Source: Adiantum capillus-veneris
Taxonomy: Eukaryota; Streptophyta; Polypodiopsida; Polypodiales; Pteridaceae
Reading direction: 5' to 3'
Length of the DNA: 64,000 nt
Assembly (NCBI GenBank): GCA_014529385.2
Contig: CM043945.1
Location: 149,159,241 to 149,223,240 of the forward strand
Numbering within the stretch: the stretch's first letter is position 1; each line of letters starts with the position of its first letter. Shown one piece after another: positions 14,974-25,743 of the stretch. The position numbers and the translations under genes were made by a program. A model generated the notes under the pieces. The model was given only the letters and a program-made list of their open reading frames with translations. It made no database searches and had not been told where the DNA came from.

Positions 14974-17900
14974 ATGGCTGGATCACAGGACACTGCTCTT
15001 TACAATATCAAGAAGCTGCATGGAAACAATTTCCCATTGTGGAAGAAGCAGATTTGGCACGTGTTGGTACAAAAGAAGCAGACAAAACCTATAAAGCTCA
15101 AGGGAATAAAACCAGAAGATATGGACGAAGATGAATGGAGCGAAATGGATGAATTGGCACTTTCTACCATTATGCTGACTTTGGCAGAAAGCGTTTACTT
15201 CAATGTAGCAGACGAGATGTCAGCTTATCAAGCATGGTTAAAGCTGAGTGATCTTTATGAGAAGCAGAGTGCAGCTTCACAGGTATACTGGCTTAAGAAG
15301 CTTGTTGACTTGAAGATGAAAGAAGGGACACCTATGTCCAATCATCTGAATGAATTCAACACAATCTATAGTCAGTTGTCAGCTCAAGGTGTCAAGTTTG
15401 ATGAACCTGTTAGAGCTATGTTCCTGTTGATCACATTGCCGGAAAGTTGGGACACTTTTCGCATAGCTTTGAGTAATTCTTCACCTCCAGATGGTTTGAA
15501 CATAGCAGGTGTAGAAGGAAGTCTGCTTACTGAAGAAACCAATAGAAAGACAATGGACAAAGGCAAAGGAACAGCCTTAGTTGTCAGGGGAAGGACAAAA
15601 GAAAAGTACAAAGGTGGAAAGAGGAATCAGTCTCGTAGCAAGTCCCGCAGTGCTAAAGGCAAGAGTGACATAGAATGCTACCATTGTGGCAAGAAGGGTC
15701 ACATGAAAAGAGACTGCAGAGAATGGAAAGCAGAAAAAGGCAAAGAGAAAGCTGAAGACCATGGTGAGAAGAACATGTCCTCAGTGAAGATTCAAGAAAT
15801 AAATGTGACAAACACTGTTGCAGTGGATGACAGTCTAGTGTCAGGACACATCTACTTCTTGAAGAATACAATGGACTCAGCTCTTCTTACAGCATCTGAT
15901 GGAAATGCACTGAGTGACTGGATTATAGACTCAGGGGCATCACTTCATGTGTCTCCAAACAAGGAGTGGTTTACCTCTTATGTGCCCACTAAAGATCATG
16001 TTCGGCTAGGCAATGGGCAGACATGTGAGATCTTAGGTGTTGGAGATGTTCAATCAAAGTTTCAGAATGGCTCTTCTTTCACGCTAAAGAATGTGAGACA
16101 TGTTCCCGCAATTACAAAGAGCTTGATCAGCACAGGTTTACTTGATGATGCTGGCTACGTCACCACTTTTGGACAGAACATGTGGAAGATATCCAAGGGT
16201 TCTATGACAGTAGCACATGGAGTAAAGTCTAGAGGACTTTACATGATTTATGTATCAAATGTCTCTAAAAATGTAATCAATGTAACCGAGCAGCCGAACG
16301 TTTCTTTGTGGCATAGCCGGTTAGGACATATGTCCAAGAAGGGAATGGAAATCTTGTCTCGTTCTGGTTATTTGCCTGGCTTTTCATTTAATGATTTTGA
16401 ATTCTGTGAACATTGTCTGTATGGTAAGCAAACACAGCAGCCACATAAGCATAGAAGCAGTAGAAGAGATACACAGTTGGCACTTGTTCATAGTGATTTG
16501 TGTGGACCTGTGCCTAACCTATCTCTAGGGGGAGCTTCTTACTTTATGACATTTATAGATGATTACTCGAGGAAAGTATGGGTTTACTTTCTCAAGCACA
16601 AGGTTGAAGCGTTTAGTGTTTTCAAAACGTTTGTGACACTTGTAGAAAATCAGAGTGGCAAGAAGCTTAAATGCTTACGCACTGACAATGGTGGAGAGTA
16701 TGTTTCAAAGGCCTTTCAGGACTTTTGTGAGTCAAAAGGTATAAAACGTGAACTTACTGCTCCTTACAATCCTCCTCAAAATGGTGTTGTTGAGAGGATG
16801 AATAGGACCATACAAGAGAAGGTCAAAAGTATGTTGTCTATTGCACAGCTGCCAAATGGGTTTTGGGCTGAAGCTGTATCAACAGCTGTTCATCTTGTAA
16901 ATAGATCTCCTAGCAAGGTTTTGCAGAAGGATTCGGAGCCAGAGATGGTATGGTCAGGCAAAATGCCCTCATACAAGCATCTTAGAGTCTTTGGCTGTGA
17001 GGCATATACTCACGTTCCAAAGGAATTTAGGAACAAACTTGAGCCAAAGAGTAGAAAGTGCATCTTTCTAGGCTATGGTAATTCTGGTGAGATGGGGTAC
17101 AGACTTTGGGATCCCGAATCCAGAAAGGTTGTCCGCAGCAATGATGTTCACTTTAATGAACCCAAATATCATTCTAAACCAGAGAGGGTTGAGGAGATTA
17201 GAAGAGTTGTCTTCCAAGAAGATGGACCTGCACGTGCAAGACAAAATGTCAGGGCTCAAGAGGAGCAAGGACAGGATAGAGTGGAACCACAGGTTGTGGC
17301 TGAGCCTGAGCCACCTATTGTGCGTAGATCTAGACGTGTCACGCGACCTCCTGATAGGTTTGTTCCATCTATGAACTATGTCATGTTGACTGATTGCAAT
17401 GAGCCTTCATGTTACAAGGAAGCAGTGCAAATGAAGGACTCCGGGAATTGGCAATTGGCCATGCAGTCAGAGATGACAGCTCTGCATAAAAACAAGACAT
17501 GGAAGCTAGTTAAATTACCATAAGGCAAAAAGGCTCTACCTTGTAAATGGGTTTACAGGTATAAGATCACCGCTCATGATAGTCATCCAAAGTACAAAGC
17601 AAGGCTTGTTTCCAAGGGCTTTAAGCAAGAACAAGGCATTGACTTTGATGAATTCTTCTCTCCGGTGGTCAAGATGACTACATTGAGATGTTTTCTTGCA
17701 TTGGTTGCCATATTAGATTTGGTGTTGCACCAAATGGATGTCAAGACAGCGTTCTTGCATGGTGATTTAGATGTGGAAATTTACATGCAGCAGCCAGAAG
17801 GGTTTGTTGAGAAAGGCAAGGAAGATTGGGTATGCCAGTTGTTAAAGAGTCTTTATGGCTTAAAACAATCACCGAGGGCATGGTACCATAAATTCCACAA

Positions 17901-18848
17901 GTTTATGCTTTCTCAAGGCTACAAACGTAGTGAGTTCGATCACTGTCTATATACAAAGAAGGCTAAGGATGGTAGTTGGCTGATCCTTATTTTGTATGTG
18001 GATGACATGTTGATTGCTGGCAAGCACTTGGAAGAAATTTCAGCTTTGAAGTCAAAGATGGCAAAATCGTTTGACATGAAAGACATGGGTGAGGCAAGTC
18101 ATATACTTGGTATGCGCATTGAGAGAGATAGATCAAAGAAGTTGATTTGGTTATCTCAAACAGAGTATATTGACAAGGTTTTGCAACGTTTCAATATGGA
18201 GAAGGGAAAGGCATTGAGTGTTCCATTGCCACCATATGTGAAACTTAACAAACAAGATTGACCTATGTCTGAGGAAGAACAGGCTGAAATGGATAAGATT
18301 CCATATGCGTCTGCAATGGGTAGTTTGATGTATGCAATGATTGCTACTCGCCCAGACATTGCATTTGCAGTGGGAGTAGTAAGTCGATACATGTCAAACC
18401 CAGGCAAGAAACATTGGGAGGCAGTGAAAGGAATATTGAGATACCTGAAAGCTACAAAGAGTATGCGTATATGCTATGGGAGTTAGGAGCTAGGTGTAAA
18501 GGGTTTTACAGACTCAGATTATGCAGGTGACTTAGACAACCGAAGGTCTACATCAGGGTATGTCTTTACATTGGCTGGTGGAGCAGTATCATGGCATTCT
18601 AGATTACAAGATTGTGTTACTCAGTCTACTACAGAGGCTGAATATGTTGCAGCATCAGAGGCATGCAAAGAATCAATTTGGCTTAATCGACTAGTAACAG
18701 ATTTGGGAATCAAAGAAGAGATACCTGTGTTATATTGTGATAGTCAAAGTGCTATACAATTGGCTACTCAAAGACAAAGCATGTGGATGTGAAGTATCAT
18801 TTCATCAGGGAAATGCTCGAGGATAAGCAACTTCAGCTTATTACGATG
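14974..18848 (+). pseudogene. Copia gag-pol polyprotein with three stops and a frameshift
   Basis: The frame starts MAGSQDTALYNIKKLHG. Gag has a UBN2-type domain and a knuckle CYHCGKKGHMKRDC (about residues 230-243). The protease has the catalytic DSGAS motif near residue 319. The pre-integrase HHCC region has LWHSRLGH and CEHCLYGKQ. The integrase keeps its D,D,E residues (HSDLCG; RTDNGGEY; QNGVVERMN). Reverse transcriptase has MDVKTAFLHGDL, SLYGLKQSPRAW and the YVDDM catalytic box. RNase H has TDSDYAGD, TEAEYVA and YCDSQSA. One frame runs throughout, interrupted by TAA at 17521, TGA at 18259 and TAG at 18484, then a deletion/frameshift near 18770. The polyprotein ends within RNase H at about 18848. 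The rest of the copy is well preserved, so its decay is moderate. Confidence 0.92.
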
Positions 18849-18850
18849 GG

Positions 18851-20306
18851 CCAGAAAATGCAAAAAAGATAGACCTTGCAGAACCAGGTGAAAAGCCTCA
18901 GCCGGTCTATATAGCTAACGATTTAAAGATGTATTTGCTTGGTCCTATAAAGACCTCAAAGGAGTTGATCCATCGATATGCCAATATACAATTCCTTTGA
19001 AATCGGATGCACAACCTAGCAAACAACGTCCTTATACATATAATGACACATTTGCTAAACGAATCAAAGAGGAGATTGATAAACTGATGGAAGTCGAATT
19101 CATCTATGAAATCGAACATACAGATTGGGTGTCACCCATTGTGGTAGTTCTTAAAAAGAATGGAAAATTGATGAGTGTGCGTAAACCTTAAAAAGGTAAA
19201 TGCAGCCACCATAAGGGATAATTATCCCTTTCCAATCATAGAACGTGTACTTGAGCGGGTGGCCGGGAAACGGGCTTATTTCTTTCTGGATGGGTCACAA
19301 AACAGCGTTTGCCACAGAATGGGAAATTTATGCGTATCGAGTTATGCCATTTGGCTTAACTAATGCCCCAGCCACTTTCCAAAGGTTAATGACGCACGCA
19401 CTCAAGGAATACCTAAGAATATTCTTAAAAATTTACATGGATGATCTTTGTGTACACTCTCTTCTACGAGAGGAGCATATTGACCATTTGCAAAAGGTCT
19501 TTGAAAAATGCAGGACATATCGAATCTGTCTTAACCCGAAAAAGTGTGTATTCATGGTTAAGCAAGGCCGCATCTTAGGACACATTGTCTCAAGAAATGG
19601 CATAACCACAGACCTAGACAAAGTCAAAGTCATTGTAGACCTACCCAGGCCTATTAATGTGAAACAAGTGCAATCCTTCATGGGACACTGCGGATATTAT
19701 CGAAGATTCATATACATGTATGCGGTTATCGCACAACCTCTGTATCATTTGCTAGTCAATTTCGATTGGACCGAGGAGTGTGAAACTTCATTCCAAAAGC
19801 TGAAGGAAAACCTTATATCATCACCTGTACTGAAGGCACCAGATTGTGAAAAGATATTCCATGTTCACATTGATGCTTCAGCATATGCCATTGGAAGTAT
19901 TCTGGCTCAACCTGGAGACGGAACAATGGATTTTCCGGTTTGTAATGCGAGCCGACAGTTAAACAGTGCGGAAAAGAACTACACAACCACCGAGCGGGAA
20001 GGGTTAGGAATGATTTATGCTGTAAAGAAATTTTGGCATTATTTGCTTGCAAACAAATTTGTGTTCTTCACAGATCATCAAGCTCTTTTGTATCTGGTAA
20101 ATAAACCTTGCAATACAGGGAGAATCGTACGCTGGTTTATTATATTGCTAGAATTTGACTTCACAGTGGTGGTCAAAAAGGGTAAAACCCATCTACGAGC
20201 TGATCATCTTTCAAGGATACACAACGGGAAATCTCCTGAAGGAGTAGATGATGACATACTAGATGCTTATCTGTTCAATATTGAAATGGTACCCAAATGG
20301 TCTTAG
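18851..20306 (+). pseudogene. Reverse transcriptase and RNase H of the giant gypsy element
   Basis: After the copia junction the gypsy frame resumes with a Tat-like pre-RT segment and DVFAWSYKDLKG. The polymerase domain shows WVSPIVVVLKKNGK, MPFGLTNAPATFQRLM and the catalytic box YMDD (near 19436). The RNase H domain has HVHIDASAYAIG, TTTEREGLGMIYA and FFTDHQALLYL. Frameshifts occur near 18930 and 19175. Between FFLDG and KTAFATEW (about 19295) the usual fingers/palm segment is missing, so a ~40-base deletion has removed conserved residues and the enzyme cannot be functional. The frame closes with TAG at 20304. The protease normally expected upstream is absent, apparently lost at the copia junction. 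Confidence 0.88.
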
Positions 20307-21880
20307 GAAATTGTTAGCATTCTCTCCTTTGGAAGTGGGGTTGATAATACGGAATACAGATCCAAACAACAAACAATTCGACAAACAAAAAACTTCCAGT
20401 TGATAGCAGGACAACTGTATCATTTTGGATCGGACCTCCTACGATTATGTATAAATCCGGAAGAATTCAAGTGCTACCTTGAAGAGGCACATGTCTAGGA
20501 TTGTGCATTTCATTGTTCAATAGTAAAAACACACTAGAGACTGAAACATTTAGGGGTTTATTGGCCAACTATGCATGCGGACACACATTCTTATGTTACC
20601 AATTGTACTATATGTAGTGCCAAACGACCAGTGGATCACGCAACTTTGTTTCAGGTAAACATAGCACCTGCATGGAGTCAATATATCATTAACTTCTTAA
20701 CCACCAGGATGTTCCCTGAGAACATTACAAGAGCACGGAAAAAAACTATGGAGCTGGAAGCTCGTGACTTCCAGTTAATTGGGAACCAACTCTATAAGCG
20801 AGGAAAGGACAATCAACTTAGACTCTGTGCAAGTGAAAGCGAATACCTAACTCTAGAACATGCACATAGCGGAATAAGTGGAGGCCATTTCTCGGGCGAT
20901 AAGACGACAAAAATTGTCTTAATCGCAAGAATTTGGTGGCCTCCATTGCACATGGATGCTGAAGAGTTTGTAAAGCGTTGTGACGCATGTCAACGCACCA
21001 AGGTGCCAATAAAAAGAAATGAGATGCCTTTACGGCCAATGATGGGAGCAAGAGCATTTGCAAAATGGGGCATTGATTTTGTGGTACCTATATCACCCCT
21101 TGTATATCGCACCCATACCCAATATATCATTGTGGCTACAGACTATCTCACAAAATGGGTCGAAGCCAAGGCAACACAAAAAGCTGATGCACGCACCATT
21201 GCACAATTTTTGTATGAGAATGTTTTTGCACGATACGGGTTACCAATAGAAATTGTCAGTGATCGTGGGACACATTTTCTCAATGAAGTCATTGAATATC
21301 TGCTAGAGGAATTCATGGTCATACATAGGAAATCTGCTCCATATCCACAGGCCAATGGACAAGCTGAAGCCACAAATAAAACACTATGCACGGTTCTCAC
21401 TAAAATAGTGTCAGAATCAAGAACAAATTGGGATCAGCAGCTACACTCAACACTGTGGGCATACAGGGTAGCTTACAAAATATCAATAGGAACAACACCA
21501 TACAACATGGTGTTTGGCCTAAATGCTATACTACCCATAGAGTTTTTAATTCCAACTCTACGAGTAGCAACGCGTAGAATGGACAGGGCATGAGCTCTCT
21601 TCAAGAACAGATGATCTTGAAAAGCTAGATGAACTCCGCTTACGAGTTGTAGCTTCAATCTATGCTAAAAAGAGAAGGCAAAAAGAATTTTTTGACAAAC
21701 ATGTGTGTACTAAAGAGTTCAAAACAGGTGATTACGTACTTGTTTATACTTTGAAGCAACATGACAAGAAACTTAAAAAGCGAGGGATGGGACCCTTTGT
21801 GATTAGTGATCTATCGCAAAGTGGAGCTGTCAAGCTTGCTACATTAGCAAGTGCCGAACTGGATTAGTGGATGTCGACTG
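20307..21880 (+). pseudogene. Integrase of the giant gypsy element, with two H2C2-type zinc-binding segments
   Basis: A first, degraded zinc-binding segment (about 20390-20640) has FQLIAGQLYHFG, EEAH, GVYWPTMHAD and CTIC, with stops. A second, intact one (20780-21010) has FQLIGNQLYKRG, HAHSGISGGHF, IWWPPLHMD and CDACQR. The catalytic core follows with D in KWGIDFV, D in VSDRGTHF and E in NGQAEATNK (D,D35E arrangement). A C-terminal GPY/F-like part (KKRGMGPFVISDL, about 21775-21810) is reached after a frameshift near 21590. The element would use this enzyme for insertion, and its ends carry the expected 5-bp duplications. Two H2C2 segments in series look like a within-gene duplication; I recall a similar layout in other gypsy polyproteins of seed-free plants, but could not check it. 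Confidence 0.85.
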
Positions 21881-23170
21881 AATAGATATCATCTACCACT
21901 CACACAGGAGATGCTCCAACAAATTCATCAAGGAAAACAACGAATGAAGGAAAAACAAAGAGTACGAGAAGAAGCTCAAGCAGAAGACATTGCAAAAAGA
22001 AGACTTCTGCGACAACAACAACAAAGTGGACCACCATTGCGAATCAATGCCATTCGACGAACGAAGTTGGATGAAGAAACAGTGGAGCCAATAATTGCGG
22101 TCAAATTGGGCAACACTCAAGTTGAATCAACAGCATTGCTTGATTCGGGAGCTCAAGCAAATTTGATCTCTTACGGATTATACCAACAGCTCAAACTCAC
22201 AGGTCAACTTCATCCTACTCCTCAAGTGCTAGAAAGTAGCACATCACAACCGTTGAAAACATTGGGATGGACTATATTGCATGTACAGATACATCAATAT
22301 ATTTACCCACATAAATTCTATGTGGTGGCAGATGAAAGCACACAACACCCAATGATGTTGGGGCAACCTTGGCAAAAAGAGTACAATGTGCAGATAGATT
22401 GGAATGCAAGGGCCGTCAAAATTCAGCATGCTCATGAACAACAGGTGATAGCCTTTGCTCAGCAATACCAGAATGATCAACTGCAAGCCATGCAATCACT
22501 GGAAAAAAACCCAAATCCTAAAATGCCATCAAAGAACAACCTGATACCGGAGACCAACAATCAGGTAAAAGCCAGCCATGCTAATTCCAGACATATGAAG
22601 TCACAGGCCGCAATGCAAAGATCTAGGTTACCAAAACAAGGGAAACAAGTATGGATGCGGAAGGATAGAAATGACATGGCAGACAAACAACAATGCAACG
22701 AAATAATTCCAATGAAGCAGATGGTTCAACCAAAAACCAAGGGCCTAAAACAGGTATGGATCCCCAAGAAAATGCTTAGCCATAACCCAAATGTCACTCG
22801 CATTTGGATACCAAAACAAAAGCAAAAGGAACTCCCTTCAGTACAAGTAACAACGGAAGGCAAACAACTGCACTTGAAAAAGGAAAACCGACTTATGTGG
22901 ATGCCAATCAACAACAAGTCAGTGGCAAACAAGGAAGTGCCAAAACATCTACAAAAACCGGCAGCAACAAAATATCAATGGAAAACAAAGGCAATACGGC
23001 CCATAGCCATTACGGCCCAGCCAATTCTCGACCTAGAAAATACTACGGCTCTATCAACAGTCTCGGCAAAGCAATTGCCTTTTGCAAAAAAGACAATTAA
23101 ACAGAGAGCAGTAGAGTTACAACTGTTACTTGCAAAGAAAAAAGGAAACCTCGACGGCGAATGCCAATAA
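21851..23170 (+). CDS. Retropepsin-like domain downstream of integrase, with a W-[IVM]-P-K repeat tail
   Basis: This frame continues the integrase C-terminus (GCRLNRYHLPL) after one frameshift and is then open for 439 codons. A Gln/Lys/Glu-rich linker (about residues 15-60) leads to an aspartic-protease-like domain. That domain has ALLDSGAQANLIS (residues ~96-108) and, ~70 residues later, PMMLGQPW, the DSGA and hydrophobic-LG pair of retropepsins. The rest is basic and low in acidic residues. It repeats short motifs: KQVWMRK, KQVWIPKK, RIWIPKQ, RLMWMPI and KYQWKTK. In canonical Ty3/gypsy elements the protease lies between Gag and reverse transcriptase. Whether this is the working protease, a second one or an RNA-binding accessory domain cannot be told here. 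Confidence 0.75.
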   Translation: MPNWISGCRLNRYHLPLTQEMLQQIHQGKQRMKEKQRVREEAQAEDIAKRRLLRQQQQSGPPLRINAIRRTKLDEETVEPIIAVKLGNTQVESTALLDSGAQANLISYGLYQQLKLTGQLHPTPQVLESSTSQPLKTLGWTILHVQIHQYIYPHKFYVVADESTQHPMMLGQPWQKEYNVQIDWNARAVKIQHAHEQQVIAFAQQYQNDQLQAMQSLEKNPNPKMPSKNNLIPETNNQVKASHANSRHMKSQAAMQRSRLPKQGKQVWMRKDRNDMADKQQCNEIIPMKQMVQPKTKGLKQVWIPKKMLSHNPNVTRIWIPKQKQKELPSVQVTTEGKQLHLKKENRLMWMPINNKSVANKEVPKHLQKPAATKYQWKTKAIRPIAITAQPILDLENTTALSTVSAKQLPFAKKTIKQRAVELQLLLAKKKGNLDGECQ

Positions 23171-24709
23171 GCATCTTGCTTATTCCCTTCTCTTGCACAA
23201 CATTAATTTTTCTATGCATTGACCGAGTATGCATAAAATAGGTCCACATTAATCGGCCAGGCATTAGCACAACTTATTCAACCTATGCACAACACATACT
23301 CCGAGGCGATACCTTGTCGTCCGGGAGGACTCCGGCTAGGGGGGGGGGAGGCATTCTCAAATGCGGAGCCAATAACAAAAACAGCAAAAAAGGGCATGAT
23401 TTTCGACCATTTTAAGGGTTGTTGTTTGATCGCAAAATTTTCTGGAGTAACCCAAGTATAGATGCCCTTATACAGCATGTATCTATAGGTATATGAGGCC
23501 AAACGCCAAATCAAGCCCCTAGGTATGTGTACATAAGTAGAACTGAGCGGAAGACAACCTATGGTACAGTGGGGGTGCAATTATGAGACTGGAGCGGAAA
23601 GCGTGTTTTGGCCAGGTTTTGACCGAAATGCCAAATTTCTGGTAAACAGAGCAAATGGAGTCCAAATCAAGAAAATTTTGAGCCTAAACCGCATCTCGCA
23701 AGGAGATAGGAGCACATGTCAAATTTCGTGAAAAGTGGTTCGAGGACCTCCATTATAAGAAATTTTCACCTCATTTTTAGCTCATTCTCACTATTGACTT
23801 TGTGGAGAGAGCTTCTGCCACCTAGACCTGACCGACCTTCCAGCAGATTCTACGACGCGCACGACTACCACGAGCTCCAGACATGAGAGGTAGGCTCACC
23901 ACCTTGAGCTTTTCGCGCATGTTTGTCATTATGTCGCGAAAACTAGCGTAGGGGTCACACACAAAGCGGGCGGTAGAGACCTACAAGTAGAGACGGCGGC
24001 CTAACGGCTAACCCGAAAGCAACAAGACTTCATCGGCAGCTTACCCTAGCCTAGGAGACCAGACCTGGATGTCCAAAGGCAGTATGAAAAGCATCGGGAA
24101 AAACCCTAATTCCCAGACACCCGCAAGAAGCCACCAAATGGGAAATCGGCAAAACGGCGACCAAATGTTACCAAAATTCATGGGTAGGAGCATCTCGACA
24201 TGCTCGACAAGTTTATGTGACCCGCATGACCAAAAAGTGACCCGAGGCGGCATTAAACTTCAAAAACGGCATCAGACACACAAAGCGTCAAATTGCTCTT
24301 GCGGCCAAACCGCAAGCCCGTTTGACACCAAACTTCACGAGCGGCCTTCCTAGACCATCAACAACCAAGTCCTATGGTGGTAGACCACCACAAATCATCG
24401 AAGGTATGTAAACGCAACCACGGGTGCTTCTAGAGCGACAAATTGCCAAATGAAGCTCCGATGAAGCCAAAGTCGACAAAAACCATACGACAAGGATCCC
24501 CAAGGGATCGGGGAGCTATGGAGACCAACATCAAGAAATTTCATTGCCAAAAAGCACTCCAAAAGTCAGAAAATGGCTCGGAGGCTCTGAAGTCCACACA
24601 TGGAGTTTTTCTCTATCCATTTGACTTTGTTGTTGAAATTAGGCTCAAAAGGGACTCAGGGGGACCAAGGGCAAGCACTGGGAGCACCATCCATTAAAAA
24701 ATCACCAAG
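23171..24709 (+). other. Post-pol non-coding region, first part
   Basis: There is no convincing gene. The region holds an internal polypurine tract at 23338-23351, then CG-richer sequence (23800-24450) whose short frames show no known motif. Confidence 0.6.
23338..23351 (+). promoter_or_regulatory. Internal polypurine tract
   Basis: A G-run ending in GGAGG (14 purines) about 170 bases after the pol stop resembles the element's own terminal tract at 38088-38100 (AGGAGGGGGGGAG). Central tracts serve as extra plus-strand DNA primers in some retroelements. That role is only suggested here. Confidence 0.4.
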
Positions 24710-25587
24710 AGACATCCTACGCGTAGGATGTCTCAAGGGCACTTCTGGGCACAAACTCCAATATTTTTCATCGTGCACATTTTTTGAATGACATTTATAA
24801 GCTATCCACCAAGTCTCATCACATTTGGACCAAAATTGACCTCATATGCATGAAAAAAAACGCAAAGTTAGGGCATAGAGGCAATATTGGGCCATAGACC
24901 TACCAAATCTTGTCCAAATCCCATGAAACTTGCACAACACATTCACCAACACATCAACAACCATCTGATGGTCAGAAGCAAAAAATGATGAAAAAGACAT
25001 CCTACGCGTAGGATGTCTACTTGACTTTTTTGACATGCAGGGGATGTTTGATCATTCCAGATCCAATCACCTCATCATCAGGAGCCCATATATCAAGTTT
25101 GAAGCCATTCTAATCATTTTTGACCCCCAACACCTTCAAGATACACTTTTTGAGCCCAAAAACACCACACAGGCCCTTACAAGCATCAATCCTTGTCCAA
25201 ACCCAAATCCAAGAGCATGGCCATGTTCCATAGGCCAAGGACTACCCACAGGACAAGTTTCATGTCATTTTGATGAAAAAGACATCCTACGCGTAGGATG
25301 TCTCCATCATAAATTTAGCCTTTTGTGCAAAGAGTGACATCATGGGAGCTAATACCATGGTGCAATAAACCCATAAAACCAATTTTCAACCCATTTGGAC
25401 ATCAATTGCTACCTATGATGGACTTTCTACCCAAATTGTGACCTAAAGCCTGAATCAGCCCAAAAATCCACTTTTGATATCCAAATCCAAATCCAAGCAT
25501 ATAGCCATGTTCCATGAGCCATACACTACCAGCATGTCAAGTATGAACCAATTCTGATAAAAAAGACATCCTACGCGTAGGATGTCT
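24710..25587 (+). repeat. 3' cluster of four perfect 24-bp palindromes in ~285-bp repeats
   Basis: Copies lie at 24710-24733, 24995-25018, 25280-25303 and 25564-25587, spaced 285, 285 and 284 bases. All four are the exact sequence AGACATCCTACG plus its reverse complement. The upstream flank of the last three is recognisably shared (CCAAATCCAAG, then GCCATGTTCCAT, then TGATRAAAAA) but has many substitutions and small indels. These are diverged tandem repeats in which only the palindrome is unchanged. Confidence 0.96.
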
Positions 25588-25743
25588 AGATGAAAATTTT
25601 TGGCCAGATTTGCACTGTGAGCACATGCACAGCTTCACAAGTTCCTTTTAAGCTTTATTTTCAATTTTCAAGTCATTTGGATAAGTAAAACTCAGTTTCG
25701 CAGCTAAAATGCCAACTTCGGACTACTGAGTGCAACAGGATCT

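Larger units (their letters stand above)
14337..18850 (+). mobile_element. Ty1/copia element lacking its 3' end, nested in the giant gypsy gag-pol
   Basis: It begins with a short LTR (14337-14528, starting TGTTGGGG and ending CTTCA) and an initiator-Met primer-binding site. A single long gag-pol frame then follows in the copia order protease, integrase, reverse transcriptase, RNase H. It stops abruptly about position 18848, inside the RNase H C-terminal region, and gypsy sequence resumes at once. No 3' LTR, polypurine tract or matching target duplication (expected CCACA) is seen. The simplest explanation is a later deletion that took the copia 3' end together with the adjoining gypsy DNA. The exact right junction is uncertain by several bases. 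Confidence 0.85.
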
